This document shows, in pieces, positions 27,672-36,215 of a stretch of DNA of 64,000 nt. Origin of the DNA: an uncultured Bacteroidota bacterium (lineage in GTDB: Bacteria; Bacteroidota; Bacteroidia; B-17B0; Aurantibacillaceae); assembly GCA_937873155.1 (NCBI GenBank), contig CALMVZ010000010.1:496001-560000 (forward strand), given 5' to 3'. Each line of letters opens with the position of its first letter. The stretch's first letter is position 1. The notes below the pieces were generated by a model, which saw only the letters and a program-made list of their open reading frames with translations, did no database searches and was not told the DNA's origin. The translations under genes were made by a program, and so were the position numbers.

Positions 27672-28685
27672 CTAAGAATTTAATTTTGTTTTTAAGGACT
27701 TGTAACGTTCGCCTAATACCAGTAAGATGATAGTTAACGCGAATGCTGAAGCGGTAGACAACATAATGATAAGCCAGCGAACAGGTTTTGCTTTGTATTC
27801 GTTAGGCGTTGCTTTATCTACTACAAATTTGAATGGTAATGATTTGTTCATGTTCACTTCTGCTTCGTCATACTTTGCTTTTATTACAGGGAATTTAAAA
27901 CGGTATTTTCTTAAATTTTCGCTTATTTGATTATAAGCGCCGCCATATTTTTTTAGCGCCGTTAGTTTTTCTTCAAGCATTTTTATTCCGGTGCTGTTTC
28001 CTTTTTCTAACGCTTTTGCATAACTTTTAGTGTACGCTTCCACATCGGTTTTATAATCCAGTATCCCAAAGCCTCTTAAAACTTGCAGGCTGTCTTCTAA
28101 CGCATTCATTCTTGAAATAGTATTCTCATATTCTTCTTTAACCACCTGGTAAGCTTTGGTGGCAACATCTTTGGTCATGTTATCTTTTATCTGGTCAACA
28201 ACATCCGTTATCGAATTTGCGATCTCTGCCGCGCCATTCGCTGTATAATCGCAAACTTCAACTTTTATTGAATTGAAATCGGTACGCTTATAGCGCACGT
28301 GATTTTCCCATTTCAATTTTAAATAATGTTCAGCGTACTTATCTTTTTCAACTTTCCAGCGCTGCCATAAGTTGAATTTTTCAGCTACAATTTTTTTCAG
28401 GTCATCCGAGTTCAGGATCTGCAATAATTTTTCAGCGTCATCATCATCGCCTATCTGCATATAATCTTCCTGGTTCCCGATGTTCTGTTCGATCAGTAAT
28501 TTTGAAACCGAGAAACTCCTGGTAGGGAAAATAGTTGCTACCGATCTGTATTGAGGCGCCAGTAAAAAAGCAATGGTTGTTGAAATAATGAAGGCAGCAA
28601 TAGAAGCGATCATAATGGGTTTCCGCCACTTGATAATCTTGATCAGCAATTGCTCTGATGAATTATTAATGTCTATCTGGTTCAC
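27672..28685 (-). CDS. Wzz/chain-length-determinant family protein (first copy)
   Basis: A 337-residue Wzz-like protein with transmembrane helices at about 23-44 (PIMIASIAAFIISTTIAFLL) and 300-325 (MLSTASAFALTIILLVLG). A long periplasmic part contains coiled coil at about 170-265. The segment before the second helix (ATPNEYKAKPVRWLII) matches the corresponding part of the next gene, so the two are paralogues. The start codon follows the stop of the flippase gene with no gap, which implies coupled translation. It belongs to the same surface-polysaccharide unit; the polysaccharide itself is unknown. Confidence 0.85.
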   Translation of the reverse strand: MNQIDINNSSEQLLIKIIKWRKPIMIASIAAFIISTTIAFLLAPQYRSVATIFPTRSFSVSKLLIEQNIGNQEDYMQIGDDDDAEKLLQILNSDDLKKIVAEKFNLWQRWKVEKDKYAEHYLKLKWENHVRYKRTDFNSIKVEVCDYTANGAAEIANSITDVVDQIKDNMTKDVATKAYQVVKEEYENTISRMNALEDSLQVLRGFGILDYKTDVEAYTKSYAKALEKGNSTGIKMLEEKLTALKKYGGAYNQISENLRKYRFKFPVIKAKYDEAEVNMNKSLPFKFVVDKATPNEYKAKPVRWLIIMLSTASAFALTIILLVLGERYKSLKTKLNS

Positions 28686-30233
28686 TTATTTATATTTTAT
28701 AAAACGTAATACGGATTTTATATTAAGCATACCGGTAACAAATGCCCAAAGACCGGATGCAACAGCCATTATTCCAAAATTCAAGTACCAGTTATGTGTT
28801 AAATGCAGGGTCAAATAATTGATCGCAGCAACCCCAAATATAAAGAAAACTAGGGCAATAAGTAAACGGTTATTGACTTTAAACTTAAATACTTTTTGGA
28901 CTATAAGTACTTGAATTATAGCGGTAAAGAACTGAGTGAACACACTGGCAACAGCACTTCCGAGGGCATGGAATTTAGGAATAAGAATAAAGTTCAATAA
29001 TAGGTTTACCACAATACCAAAAACGGCCATAATATTTAACTGCTTCAGGTTGCCATTCGCGGTTAATAATGTTCCGAAAATATAAGAAACTGAGCTGGCT
29101 GTAAAACATAACATCAATAAACTGAAAACGGTTGATGAATCTGTGCTTTTATTGATCACCAAACAAAGTTGTTCGCTATAAAAAGCACAACCGACTGAAA
29201 CAATTATTGCAGGCGTGATGATCAATGTGAATGCCAGTTTAACCAAATGCTGAATGTCTTCTTTGTATTCTATCATCCTGCTAAAAATAGGAAGCAATTG
29301 TGTCGCAAATAAGAAACCGATCATACCGGCTGCTTCCAACAAACGGAACCCCTTTGCATAGATCCCTGCCTGGTAAGCGCCGGTATTTGCAAAACCTGAT
29401 TCACACGAATTAATGATCTCAACAACCGAAGGATGAGACATTAGAATTGATGAAGTTTTTATTCTCTCAACTAATTCAAAAACATATGTATTTCTCAATG
29501 GCAGAATGCGCTCGATCATCACTGAGTCAAGACGGTTATAGAAAGTCATTAACAGAACAAGAATGGCGAATGGAAAACTTTTTTTAAGCATCATCATGCT
29601 GAACCGCCAGTCCCATTTTAATTTGAACGTGTGTGTTTCACGTAATACGATCCAGAAAGTAACAAGGGCTGTAATGCTGTATCCAATGGTTTGGGCATAC
29701 ACATAATTCATGATGTCTACTTTTAAACCAAACCAATTCATGAATAAAGCAACGCAAAGCCCGATCATTATTAAACGGTCAAGAACCGAAACGACACTGT
29801 CGGTTTTAAATAAATGTAATCCTTGCAAATTAGAACGCAAATACAAAATGAAACTGATGAGGAATTGGTTGATCGCAAGAATGATCAACAGCTTAAGATA
29901 TCTTGATTCATAGCCAACCAATAAGGCACAAAGCATGGTTAAGGTCAGATACAGAACACCCAATGCAAATTTCAAAGTCAGTAAACTGCTGAAATGTTTG
30001 CTTAAGAGGTGACTGTTCTGTGCAATATTTTTGTTGTTGAAATTAGTTAGTCCAAAATCGAGAAAAATGCTTAGTAAAAAAGAAAAATTGAACAAAGAAC
30101 TATATTCGCCATAGTTGGTATTTCCCACTTCATTCTGAACACCTGGATCTATGAAAAGGATCCAATATGGCTTGATCAATAGGTTTAAAATGACAAGGAT
30201 CGCAAGGTTAACTATGAACTTTCGTTGCTGCAT
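28686..30233 (-). CDS. Polysaccharide flippase (Wzx / MATE-like oligosaccharide transporter)
   Basis: A 515-residue protein with about 12-14 hydrophobic helices (first at about 7-28, FIVNLAILVILNLLIKPYWI), and the Wzx-like run of paired helices and charged short loops through the whole length. Members move undecaprenyl-linked oligosaccharides across the inner membrane. It is the first gene of the minus-strand unit flippase, Wzz, Wzz, ligase. A TATCTTTA sequence at 30254-30247 upstream may be its -7 box. Family call is good; the substrate is unknown. Confidence 0.88.
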   Translation of the reverse strand: MQQRKFIVNLAILVILNLLIKPYWILFIDPGVQNEVGNTNYGEYSSLFNFSFLLSIFLDFGLTNFNNKNIAQNSHLLSKHFSSLLTLKFALGVLYLTLTMLCALLVGYESRYLKLLIILAINQFLISFILYLRSNLQGLHLFKTDSVVSVLDRLIMIGLCVALFMNWFGLKVDIMNYVYAQTIGYSITALVTFWIVLRETHTFKLKWDWRFSMMMLKKSFPFAILVLLMTFYNRLDSVMIERILPLRNTYVFELVERIKTSSILMSHPSVVEIINSCESGFANTGAYQAGIYAKGFRLLEAAGMIGFLFATQLLPIFSRMIEYKEDIQHLVKLAFTLIITPAIIVSVGCAFYSEQLCLVINKSTDSSTVFSLLMLCFTASSVSYIFGTLLTANGNLKQLNIMAVFGIVVNLLLNFILIPKFHALGSAVASVFTQFFTAIIQVLIVQKVFKFKVNNRLLIALVFFIFGVAAINYLTLHLTHNWYLNFGIMAVASGLWAFVTGMLNIKSVLRFIKYK

Positions 30234-30261
30234 TTTTTAGAGGGTGTAAAGATAACTTTTT

Positions 30262-30294
30262 TTTGCACTTTTCAGGCATAATTTGATAGCTTTG
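30262..30294 (+). promoter_or_regulatory. Bacteroidota-type promoter TTTG-N21-TAGCTTTG for the glycosyltransferase gene
   Basis: The -33 TTTG at 30262-30265 and -7 TAGCTTTG at 30287-30294 have the consensus spacing. The -7 box ends 4 nt before the GTG start at 30299, so the transcript is predicted to be leaderless. Confidence 0.65.
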
Positions 30295-30298
30295 TGAG

Positions 30299-31423
30299 GT
30301 GCAAATAGCTGTAAATACGCGACTTTTACTCAAAAACCGACTCGAAGGAATCGGGTGGTTCTCTTACCAAACTTTAAAGCGCATTACAGAGGGAAATAAG
30401 GATGTTCATTTTGTGTTTATTTTCGACAGGCCCTACAGTGATGAATTCATTTTTGGTGATAATATCACGCCAATGATCGTCTCTCCGCAAGCAAGGCATC
30501 CGTTCCTGTATTATGCATGGCTTGAATTCGGAGTGAAAAGTACGCTGAATGGTTTGAAACCGGATCTATTCCTATCTCCTGACGGATTTTTGAGCCTTGG
30601 AGCGAAATGCAAGCAATTACCGGTGATCCACGATATAAATTTCTTGCATAACCCTAAGGATACAAAGCCACTGACAAGAAGATATTACAATCATTTCTTT
30701 CCTAAGTTTGCAAAAAAAGCAGCGAGAATTGCAACAGTTTCTGAATACAGTAAACAGGATATAGTAACGAATTACAAGATCAGTCCTGATAAAATTGATG
30801 TGGTTTATAATGGTATTAATCCATCTTTCAAACCCGTTCCGGATGATGTGAAATTTAATACGAAAAAGAAATTTTCGAAGGGGAAAGATTATTTTTTGTT
30901 TGTCGGATCGCTTAACCCAAGAAAAAACATTGCAAGATTAATTAAAGCTTTTGATCTTTTTAAGAAAGAAAGTAATTCGGACCTGAAATTACTTTTAGCT
31001 GGTTCTCATGCCTGGGGTGGAAGTGATATTTATAAAACTATTGATGAAGTAAGTTGTAAAGAGGATATAATCTTTACTAACAGATTGAACGAAGAAGATC
31101 TTGCTAATGTAATGGCATCTGCATTTGCATTAACATTCGTTCCGTATTTTGAAGGGTTTGGGATTCCACTGGTAGAAGCGATGCAAAGTGAAATTCCTAT
31201 TATCACCAGTAATGTCACAAGTTTGCCTGAAATAGCGGGGGATGCAGCCATGTTCGTGAATCCTTTCGAAGTGAATGAAATAAAAAATGCTATGCTCAAA
31301 TTGCGTAATTCACCTGAATTGCAAAAGCAGTTGGTTGAGAATGGGAAACAACGCAAAAATAATTTTTCGTGGGATAAATCGGCTGATCTGTTGTGGAAGA
31401 GTGTTGAGAAAGCATTAAAATAG
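30299..31423 (+). CDS. Family 4 glycosyltransferase (GT-B fold)
   Basis: A 374-residue cytoplasmic glycosyltransferase. The N-terminal domain begins QIAVNTRLLLKNRLEGIGWF. The C-terminal donor-binding domain has FLFVGSLNPRKNIARLIKAF (about 199-218) and the family signature FEGFGIPLVEAMQ with the E-x7-E pair, then SLPEIAGDAA. The start is GTG at 30299, since no ATG matches the conserved N-terminus, and a promoter box lies only 4 nt upstream. It is divergent from the flippase-Wzz-ligase set and probably adds a sugar to the same glycan. Sugar specificity is unknown. Confidence 0.92.
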   Translation: MQIAVNTRLLLKNRLEGIGWFSYQTLKRITEGNKDVHFVFIFDRPYSDEFIFGDNITPMIVSPQARHPFLYYAWLEFGVKSTLNGLKPDLFLSPDGFLSLGAKCKQLPVIHDINFLHNPKDTKPLTRRYYNHFFPKFAKKAARIATVSEYSKQDIVTNYKISPDKIDVVYNGINPSFKPVPDDVKFNTKKKFSKGKDYFLFVGSLNPRKNIARLIKAFDLFKKESNSDLKLLLAGSHAWGGSDIYKTIDEVSCKEDIIFTNRLNEEDLANVMASAFALTFVPYFEGFGIPLVEAMQSEIPIITSNVTSLPEIAGDAAMFVNPFEVNEIKNAMLKLRNSPELQKQLVENGKQRKNNFSWDKSADLLWKSVEKALK

Positions 31424-31450
31424 GGGTGGAAAGGACTCGAGACATAAGAC

Positions 31451-31488
31451 AAAAAGAACCAAGATATATTTGAATATCATCTTGGTTC
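31451..31488 (-). terminator. Terminator between the convergent glycosyltransferase and lpxD-like genes
   Basis: A perfect 10-bp inverted repeat GAACCAAGAT / ATCTTGGTTC (31456-31465 and 31479-31488). On the minus strand it is followed by TTTTT, and on the plus strand by a weaker T-rich tail, so it may act in both directions but serves the lpxD-like operon best. Confidence 0.72.
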
Positions 31489-31522
31489 CTGATTCTTTTC
31501 GTCTTGCATCCTTTACTTTAAA

Positions 31523-32458
31523 TTATTTCTTATCGTAGATATTCTTGATCAGGTCAGGCAATTGTTTTAAAGCGAATAACTCACGCATTTTCTCTTTTGA
31601 ATTTCCTGCAGGGGAGCCAAAATAAGTAGCGCCTGCTTTTACATTTTCCCCTAATCCGGCCTGGGCAAGAATAGTTGCACCATCTTCAATGATAATATCA
31701 CTTGATATGCCAACCTGCCCCCAGACTTTAACATTGTTGCCAATAGTAACTACACCTGCAATTCCAACCTGGGCAGCAAATAAACACATTTCACCAATGA
31801 TCACATCATGACCAACATGAACCTGGTTGTCTAATATTGTTCCTTTCCCGATAATAGTATCAGCAGTTACACCTTTGTCAATTGTGCAATTTGCGCCAAT
31901 ATGAACATGATCGGCTATAATTACACGGCCAACTGATTGCAATTGTTCGAACGAAGTACCGCGATTCTTAAAATAGAATGCATCTGAACCTATTGTTGTA
32001 TTAGCATGAACGATAACATTTTTGCCAATGGAACAATTATCATAAATAACAACATTAGGATGAAGAACCGTATTGTCACCAACAGTAGTATTGTTGCCAA
32101 TGAAACAACCGGGCATAATGGTTACGTTATTGCCCAATTTAGCGGTCGGACTAATATTTACATTAGAATGGGAGAGTGGAACAAAATGTCTTGTAAGCGT
32201 ATTGAAAGCTGTAAAAGGTTCTTCGCAAATTATCAAAGCTTTTCCCGGAGGACAATTTACTTCTTTATTGATGATGATGGTTGTCGCTTTACTGTGTAAG
32301 GCTTTTTCATAGTATTTAGGATGATCAACAAAAACAACATCACCAACTTCCACGCGGTGAATTTCGTTGAAGCCATAGATCAAATGGGTATCAGGGCCAA
32401 TGTATTTTGCTTTGATGATCCCTGCGATCTCTTTTAACGAAGTGGGTTTAATTTTCAT
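31523..32458 (-). CDS. UDP-3-O-acylglucosamine N-acyltransferase-like protein (LpxD family)
   Basis: A 311-residue left-handed beta-helix acyltransferase. The N-terminal uridine-binding-like domain covers about 1-100, then hexapeptide repeats from about 100 to 275 (NVNISPTAKLGNNVTIMPG onward) with HANTTIGSDAFYFKN in the place of the LpxD catalytic-histidine region, and a short C-terminal helix. LpxD adds the second acyl chain to UDP-acylglucosamine in lipid A synthesis. The usual lpxC/fabZ/lpxA neighbours are absent, so this may be a second LpxD-like enzyme rather than the primary lipid A enzyme. It lies 8 bp after an unknown gene in the proS operon. Confidence 0.85.
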   Translation of the reverse strand: MKIKPTSLKEIAGIIKAKYIGPDTHLIYGFNEIHRVEVGDVVFVDHPKYYEKALHSKATTIIINKEVNCPPGKALIICEEPFTAFNTLTRHFVPLSHSNVNISPTAKLGNNVTIMPGCFIGNNTTVGDNTVLHPNVVIYDNCSIGKNVIVHANTTIGSDAFYFKNRGTSFEQLQSVGRVIIADHVHIGANCTIDKGVTADTIIGKGTILDNQVHVGHDVIIGEMCLFAAQVGIAGVVTIGNNVKVWGQVGISSDIIIEDGATILAQAGLGENVKAGATYFGSPAGNSKEKMRELFALKQLPDLIKNIYDKK

Positions 32459-32466
32459 TGGAGAAC

Positions 32467-33174
32467 TTAAAGATTCATTTCATCTTCGTAATTGTCAGTA
32501 GTGCCGAAGCCCAAACGTTTGCCTGTACGTAAACTTACGCTGCTGGTCTTTTCCTGCATTTCATTTACGCTTACTTCGCGAACAGCATCAAATGGCGGCG
32601 TGAAGAGATCGAATGAGATGACCCAGATAATAAAATCGTACAGGATCTCTTTCAAAGTTTCTTTTGTTAATGGTTCAACTGAGAATGAATTGTATTTAAT
32701 GCCAATCGGGCCTTTTGCTTCAATAAAGAATTTCATTTCGCGGTTCACGAATATCCTCCCTACTAAATAACCAAGATCATTTAAACGGTTGAATTGAAAA
32801 GAATCCGCTAAGAAATTATAAACGTTAATGATCCCGCAATAGGAATTGAATTCGTTATTTTTAATGTAACCGGTTTTGTGCATCGGATGTGATTTTTCGA
32901 ATTCAAATACATTGGTATGCATATAGAACTCCAGCATATCACCAGCCACTTTTAACTGGAATGCATGAACGTTAACATCGGTGAAACTCAAAGAAACGCG
33001 TTTATCTACCTTTGCTAATTCTGATTTCAGGTCGGCGCTCACTTCTTTACATAATTCACGTATAGTTCCAAACGTTTGGATCGTGTTCTTGTAAACATCC
33101 TGCTTCATTATCGATTTGTCTTTCAACAGACCAATGATCATTTCGCGCTTATCAGTTTCTTTTTTCTTCGCCAT
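32467..33174 (-). CDS. Conserved hypothetical protein
   Basis: A 235-residue soluble protein with no signal peptide or membrane helix. The N-terminus is lysine-rich (MAKKKETDKREMIIGLLKDK). The middle contains beta-rich stretches with many aromatic residues (GDMLEFYMHTNVFEFEKSHP, about 96-115), and the C-terminus has the acidic tail NYEDEMNL. I do not recognise a family. It lies 22 bp downstream of proS and 8 bp upstream of the LpxD-like gene on the same strand, which suggests a single transcript. No function can be assigned. Confidence 0.75.
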   Translation of the reverse strand: MAKKKETDKREMIIGLLKDKSIMKQDVYKNTIQTFGTIRELCKEVSADLKSELAKVDKRVSLSFTDVNVHAFQLKVAGDMLEFYMHTNVFEFEKSHPMHKTGYIKNNEFNSYCGIINVYNFLADSFQFNRLNDLGYLVGRIFVNREMKFFIEAKGPIGIKYNSFSVEPLTKETLKEILYDFIIWVISFDLFTPPFDAVREVSVNEMQEKTSSVSLRTGKRLGFGTTDNYEDEMNL

Positions 33175-33196
33175 TATTTAAATATACAAAATAATT

Positions 33197-34669
33197 TTAA
33201 TACGCCCTTGCAAAGAGAACGCGCTGTTTACTGGGTTTTCCGCTATAGATACATTTTCCGTCTTCCATCTTATTATTAAGCGGGATACAACGGATAGTCG
33301 CTTTGGTTTCTTCTTTTATTTTTTCTTCTGTTTCTGGTGTACCATCCCAATGGGCACTTACAAATCCGCCTTTTTCATCAAGTATCTTTTTTAACTCATC
33401 ATAACTATCGGCTTTATGCGTTGATTCCCGGGTGCGTTTTAATGCTTTGTCAAATAAATTCTTTTGAATGTCGTTCAATAATTTTTCAATATGATCCGCA
33501 ATACCATTTACACTTACAGTTTCTTTTGTCAAATTATCACGACGTGCAATTTCAACTGTGCCATTAGCAAGATCACGTTCTCCAATTGCTAAACGAACAG
33601 GAGTACCTTTTAATTCATGTTCAGCAAATTTGAAACCCGGACGTTGTGAATCACGATCATCATATTTTACGCTGATCCCTTTTGCTTTTAATTGCGCAAC
33701 AATTTGTAAAGCTGTTTCCGAAACTTTTTTCAAGCCTTCTTCACCTTTGTAAATAGGCACGATCACAACTTGTGTGGGTGCTAATTTCGGTGGTATCACT
33801 AAACCATTATCATCACTATGACTCATGATCAAAGCTCCCATCAAACGTGTCGACATTCCCCAACTGGTTGCCCAAACATAATCCAATCCGCCTTCTTTAG
33901 TAGCGAATTTCACGTCAAATGCTTTAGCAAAATTTTGACCGAGGAAGTGAGAGGTACCGCATTGCAATGCTTTTCCATCCTGCATCAAGCCTTCAATACA
34001 ATACGTTTCAATGGCGCCGGCAAAACGTTCATTCGGACTTTTTAATCCTTTGATAACAGGTACCGCCATCCAATTTTCAACAAAGTCAGCATATACATTC
34101 AGCATTTGTTCAGTTTCTTTTATTGCTTCATCTGCTGTAGCGTGTGCAGTATGCCCCTCCTGCCATAAAAATTCGGCGGTACGCAAAAAAAAGCGTGTCC
34201 GCATTTCCCAACGCACTACGTTTGCCCATTGATTAACAAGAATAGGAAGATCCCGGTAGCTTTGGATCCATCCTTTGTAAGTATTCCAGATGATAGTTTC
34301 AGAAGTAGGACGAACGATCAATTCTTCTTCAAGTTTAGCTGTTTCATCAACTACAATGTTTCCTTTACCATCATTTTTTAAACGGTAATGCGTAACTACT
34401 GCACATTCTTTTGCAAACCCTTCAACATGCGAAGCTTCTTTAGTAAAAAAAGATTTCGGAATAAATAATGGAAAATAGGCATTCACATGCCCGGTATCCT
34501 TGAACATTTTATCCAGCGTTTGTTGCATCTTTTCCCAGATGGCATAACCATGGGGTTTGATGACCATGCAACCACGTACTGCGCTGTGATCGGCCATATC
34601 GGCTTCCACAACAATATCGTTATACCACTTACTGTAATCCTGTGCTTTTGGTGTAATTGCTTTGCTCAT
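33197..34669 (-). CDS. proS: Proline--tRNA ligase, archaeal/eukaryotic-type (short form)
   Basis: A 490-residue class II aminoacyl-tRNA synthetase that charges tRNA-Pro. Motif 2 region [20 protein letters not shown] followed by [20 protein letters not shown], and the motif 3 region [17 protein letters not shown], are present. The C-terminus has the ProS_C extension ending [18 protein letters not shown] with the terminal tyrosine typical of the archaeal/eukaryotic-like form. The bacterial insertion domain is absent, as expected for this class in Bacteroidota. It heads a three-gene minus-strand unit and is divergent from a lipoprotein gene. Confidence 0.96.
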   Translation of the reverse strand: MSKAITPKAQDYSKWYNDIVVEADMADHSAVRGCMVIKPHGYAIWEKMQQTLDKMFKDTGHVNAYFPLFIPKSFFTKEASHVEGFAKECAVVTHYRLKNDGKGNIVVDETAKLEEELIVRPTSETIIWNTYKGWIQSYRDLPILVNQWANVVRWEMRTRFFLRTAEFLWQEGHTAHATADEAIKETEQMLNVYADFVENWMAVPVIKGLKSPNERFAGAIETYCIEGLMQDGKALQCGTSHFLGQNFAKAFDVKFATKEGGLDYVWATSWGMSTRLMGALIMSHSDDNGLVIPPKLAPTQVVIVPIYKGEEGLKKVSETALQIVAQLKAKGISVKYDDRDSQRPGFKFAEHELKGTPVRLAIGERDLANGTVEIARRDNLTKETVSVNGIADHIEKLLNDIQKNLFDKALKRTRESTHKADSYDELKKILDEKGGFVSAHWDGTPETEEKIKEETKATIRCIPLNNKMEDGKCIYSGKPSKQRVLFARAY

Positions 34670-34689
34670 ATTTTTGTTAAAATCTTATA

Positions 34690-34724
34690 AAACCTACCAC
34701 TTAATGGTTTTAAACCTACCACTT
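34690..34724. repeat. 13-bp direct repeat between proS and the lipoprotein gene
   Basis: AAACCTACCACTT occurs exactly twice, at 34690-34702 and 34712-34724, a 22-bp period (two helical turns). It lies in the 176-bp divergent gap, which makes a regulator-binding role possible. A TAACTTTA box at 34769-34776 may be the -7 element of the lipoprotein gene. Confidence 0.6.
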
Positions 34725-34845
34725 GTTAAAAGATAATAAACACCTAAACAATTGGCACGATTATTTCGTAACTTTATAGTGTAGATTCGGACCTAAAATT
34801 AAGTTTTTAAAACCTAATTCCGAATAAAAAAACAAATTAATTCAC

Positions 34846-36204
34846 ATGAAAAAGGTAATAATAGTTGCAGCGATAGTTTCATTAGCTCTAAGCTCATGTA
34901 CTACCAGTAAAATGACCACATATAGCGACGATATTTATGCGAGTCCGTCCCAGGAACGCGCGGAAAAAGCCCGTTTAGCAGCTGAAAGGAAAAAGAAGCA
35001 GGAAGAGCAAGAGAAAAAAGAAGCTGAAGAACGCGCAGCAGCATTAGCGGCTCAGAAAGCAGCAGATGATGCAAACCCGCTTTACAAGGATCCTGTTTAC
35101 GATGATGATGATTATTACGATTACCAATACGCTTCTCGTATCCGCCGCTTTAACCAACCAATTTGTGGTGTAGGGTATTACGATAACTATTATACAAATT
35201 ACTATTGGTATAATGGAAATCCTGCAATGTATGGTACGAGTATTTACACCAGTTATAATTACTGGGGTAATAACGGTTGGTGCGGCAATGCATGGCCGAG
35301 CAGTTATTTTGGTATTAGCTACGGTTGGGGTTACCCGAATAATGGATGGAATAACCCGTATTATGTATGGGGCAATGGCTATTCAAATGCCTATTGGCAA
35401 GGTTACTATAATGGATATAACAATGGGTACAATAATGGCTATTGGGGATATCCTTACGGAGGTTACGGTTACCCTTACGGAGGATATTATGGAAACGGCT
35501 GGGGGTATTACAACCAGTTTGATGTGAACAGCGCCTACAACAAACCAACTTATGCTCCTCGCGGAAGTCATGATGGTGGGAATGGAGGACGTCCTAATGG
35601 TCCGGGCCGTTACAATAATGGTATTTCTCAAAAGTACATTCAGGAAGTTCAGGTAGCACAAGCTACAACTCCTAAATTTGATACTGAAGTACGAACAAAG
35701 GCAAGTAAAAATGCCGGGGATTATTCAAATTTAAATTCAGGTTCGTTCGAAAATGTGAATAATGGTAATACGGGTCGTCCGAATTATGGCGGCAGTAACT
35801 CAAATCCTAAATTCGAAGATATTAATAATACACCGCGAAATAACGGTGCGAATACAAATCCTTATTCGAACACGACAAATACGCCAAAGAATACAAATAA
35901 TAATTCTTATAACGATCCTTATACTAACACCACGAATTCGCCGAAGAATACGAATAGCAATAACAACAACCCGTATACTAACACAACGAATTCGCCTAAG
36001 AATACAAACAACAATTCTAATAACAATCAGCCGTCTTACGAACCAACCAAGCCGGTGAAGAATTCGAATTACGATAATACGCCGAAGAACAATAATGTAT
36101 TCGAATCTGCTCCAAGTTATAAGAACCAGGGAAGCACTCCATCAAATAACAGCACCCCCCGTAACAATGGTGGCGGTAATGTTGGCGGTGGCAGACCACG
36201 TTAA
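34846..36204 (+). CDS. Tyr/Gly/Asn-rich predicted lipoprotein
   Basis: A 452-residue surface or periplasmic lipoprotein. The lipobox LALSSC places the acylated cysteine at residue 18. Residues about 37-80 are a charged helix (ERAEKARLAAERKKKQEEQE). Residues about 85-225 are extremely rich in Tyr, Gly, Asn and Trp (YDNYYTNYYWYNGNP, GYPYGGYGYPYGGYYG). The C-terminal third is Asn/Thr/Pro-rich, with three near-repeats of the form PY-NTTNSPKNTN. I know no biochemical function for it; similar low-complexity lipoproteins next to a FadL-type gene occur in other Bacteroidota. The FadL-type gene starts 11 bp after it, so the two are probably co-expressed. Confidence 0.85.
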   Translation: MKKVIIVAAIVSLALSSCTTSKMTTYSDDIYASPSQERAEKARLAAERKKKQEEQEKKEAEERAAALAAQKAADDANPLYKDPVYDDDDYYDYQYASRIRRFNQPICGVGYYDNYYTNYYWYNGNPAMYGTSIYTSYNYWGNNGWCGNAWPSSYFGISYGWGYPNNGWNNPYYVWGNGYSNAYWQGYYNGYNNGYNNGYWGYPYGGYGYPYGGYYGNGWGYYNQFDVNSAYNKPTYAPRGSHDGGNGGRPNGPGRYNNGISQKYIQEVQVAQATTPKFDTEVRTKASKNAGDYSNLNSGSFENVNNGNTGRPNYGGSNSNPKFEDINNTPRNNGANTNPYSNTTNTPKNTNNNSYNDPYTNTTNSPKNTNSNNNNPYTNTTNSPKNTNNNSNNNQPSYEPTKPVKNSNYDNTPKNNNVFESAPSYKNQGSTPSNNSTPRNNGGGNVGGGRPR

Positions 36205-36215
36205 TTAATTTACGT

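Noticed and set aside
35213-36058. Alternative frames inside the Tyr/Asn-rich lipoprotein gene (runs of Ile, Met, Thr).
   Set aside because: They arise from the low-complexity AAT/TAT/GGT codons of the true frame and have no coherent start or motif.
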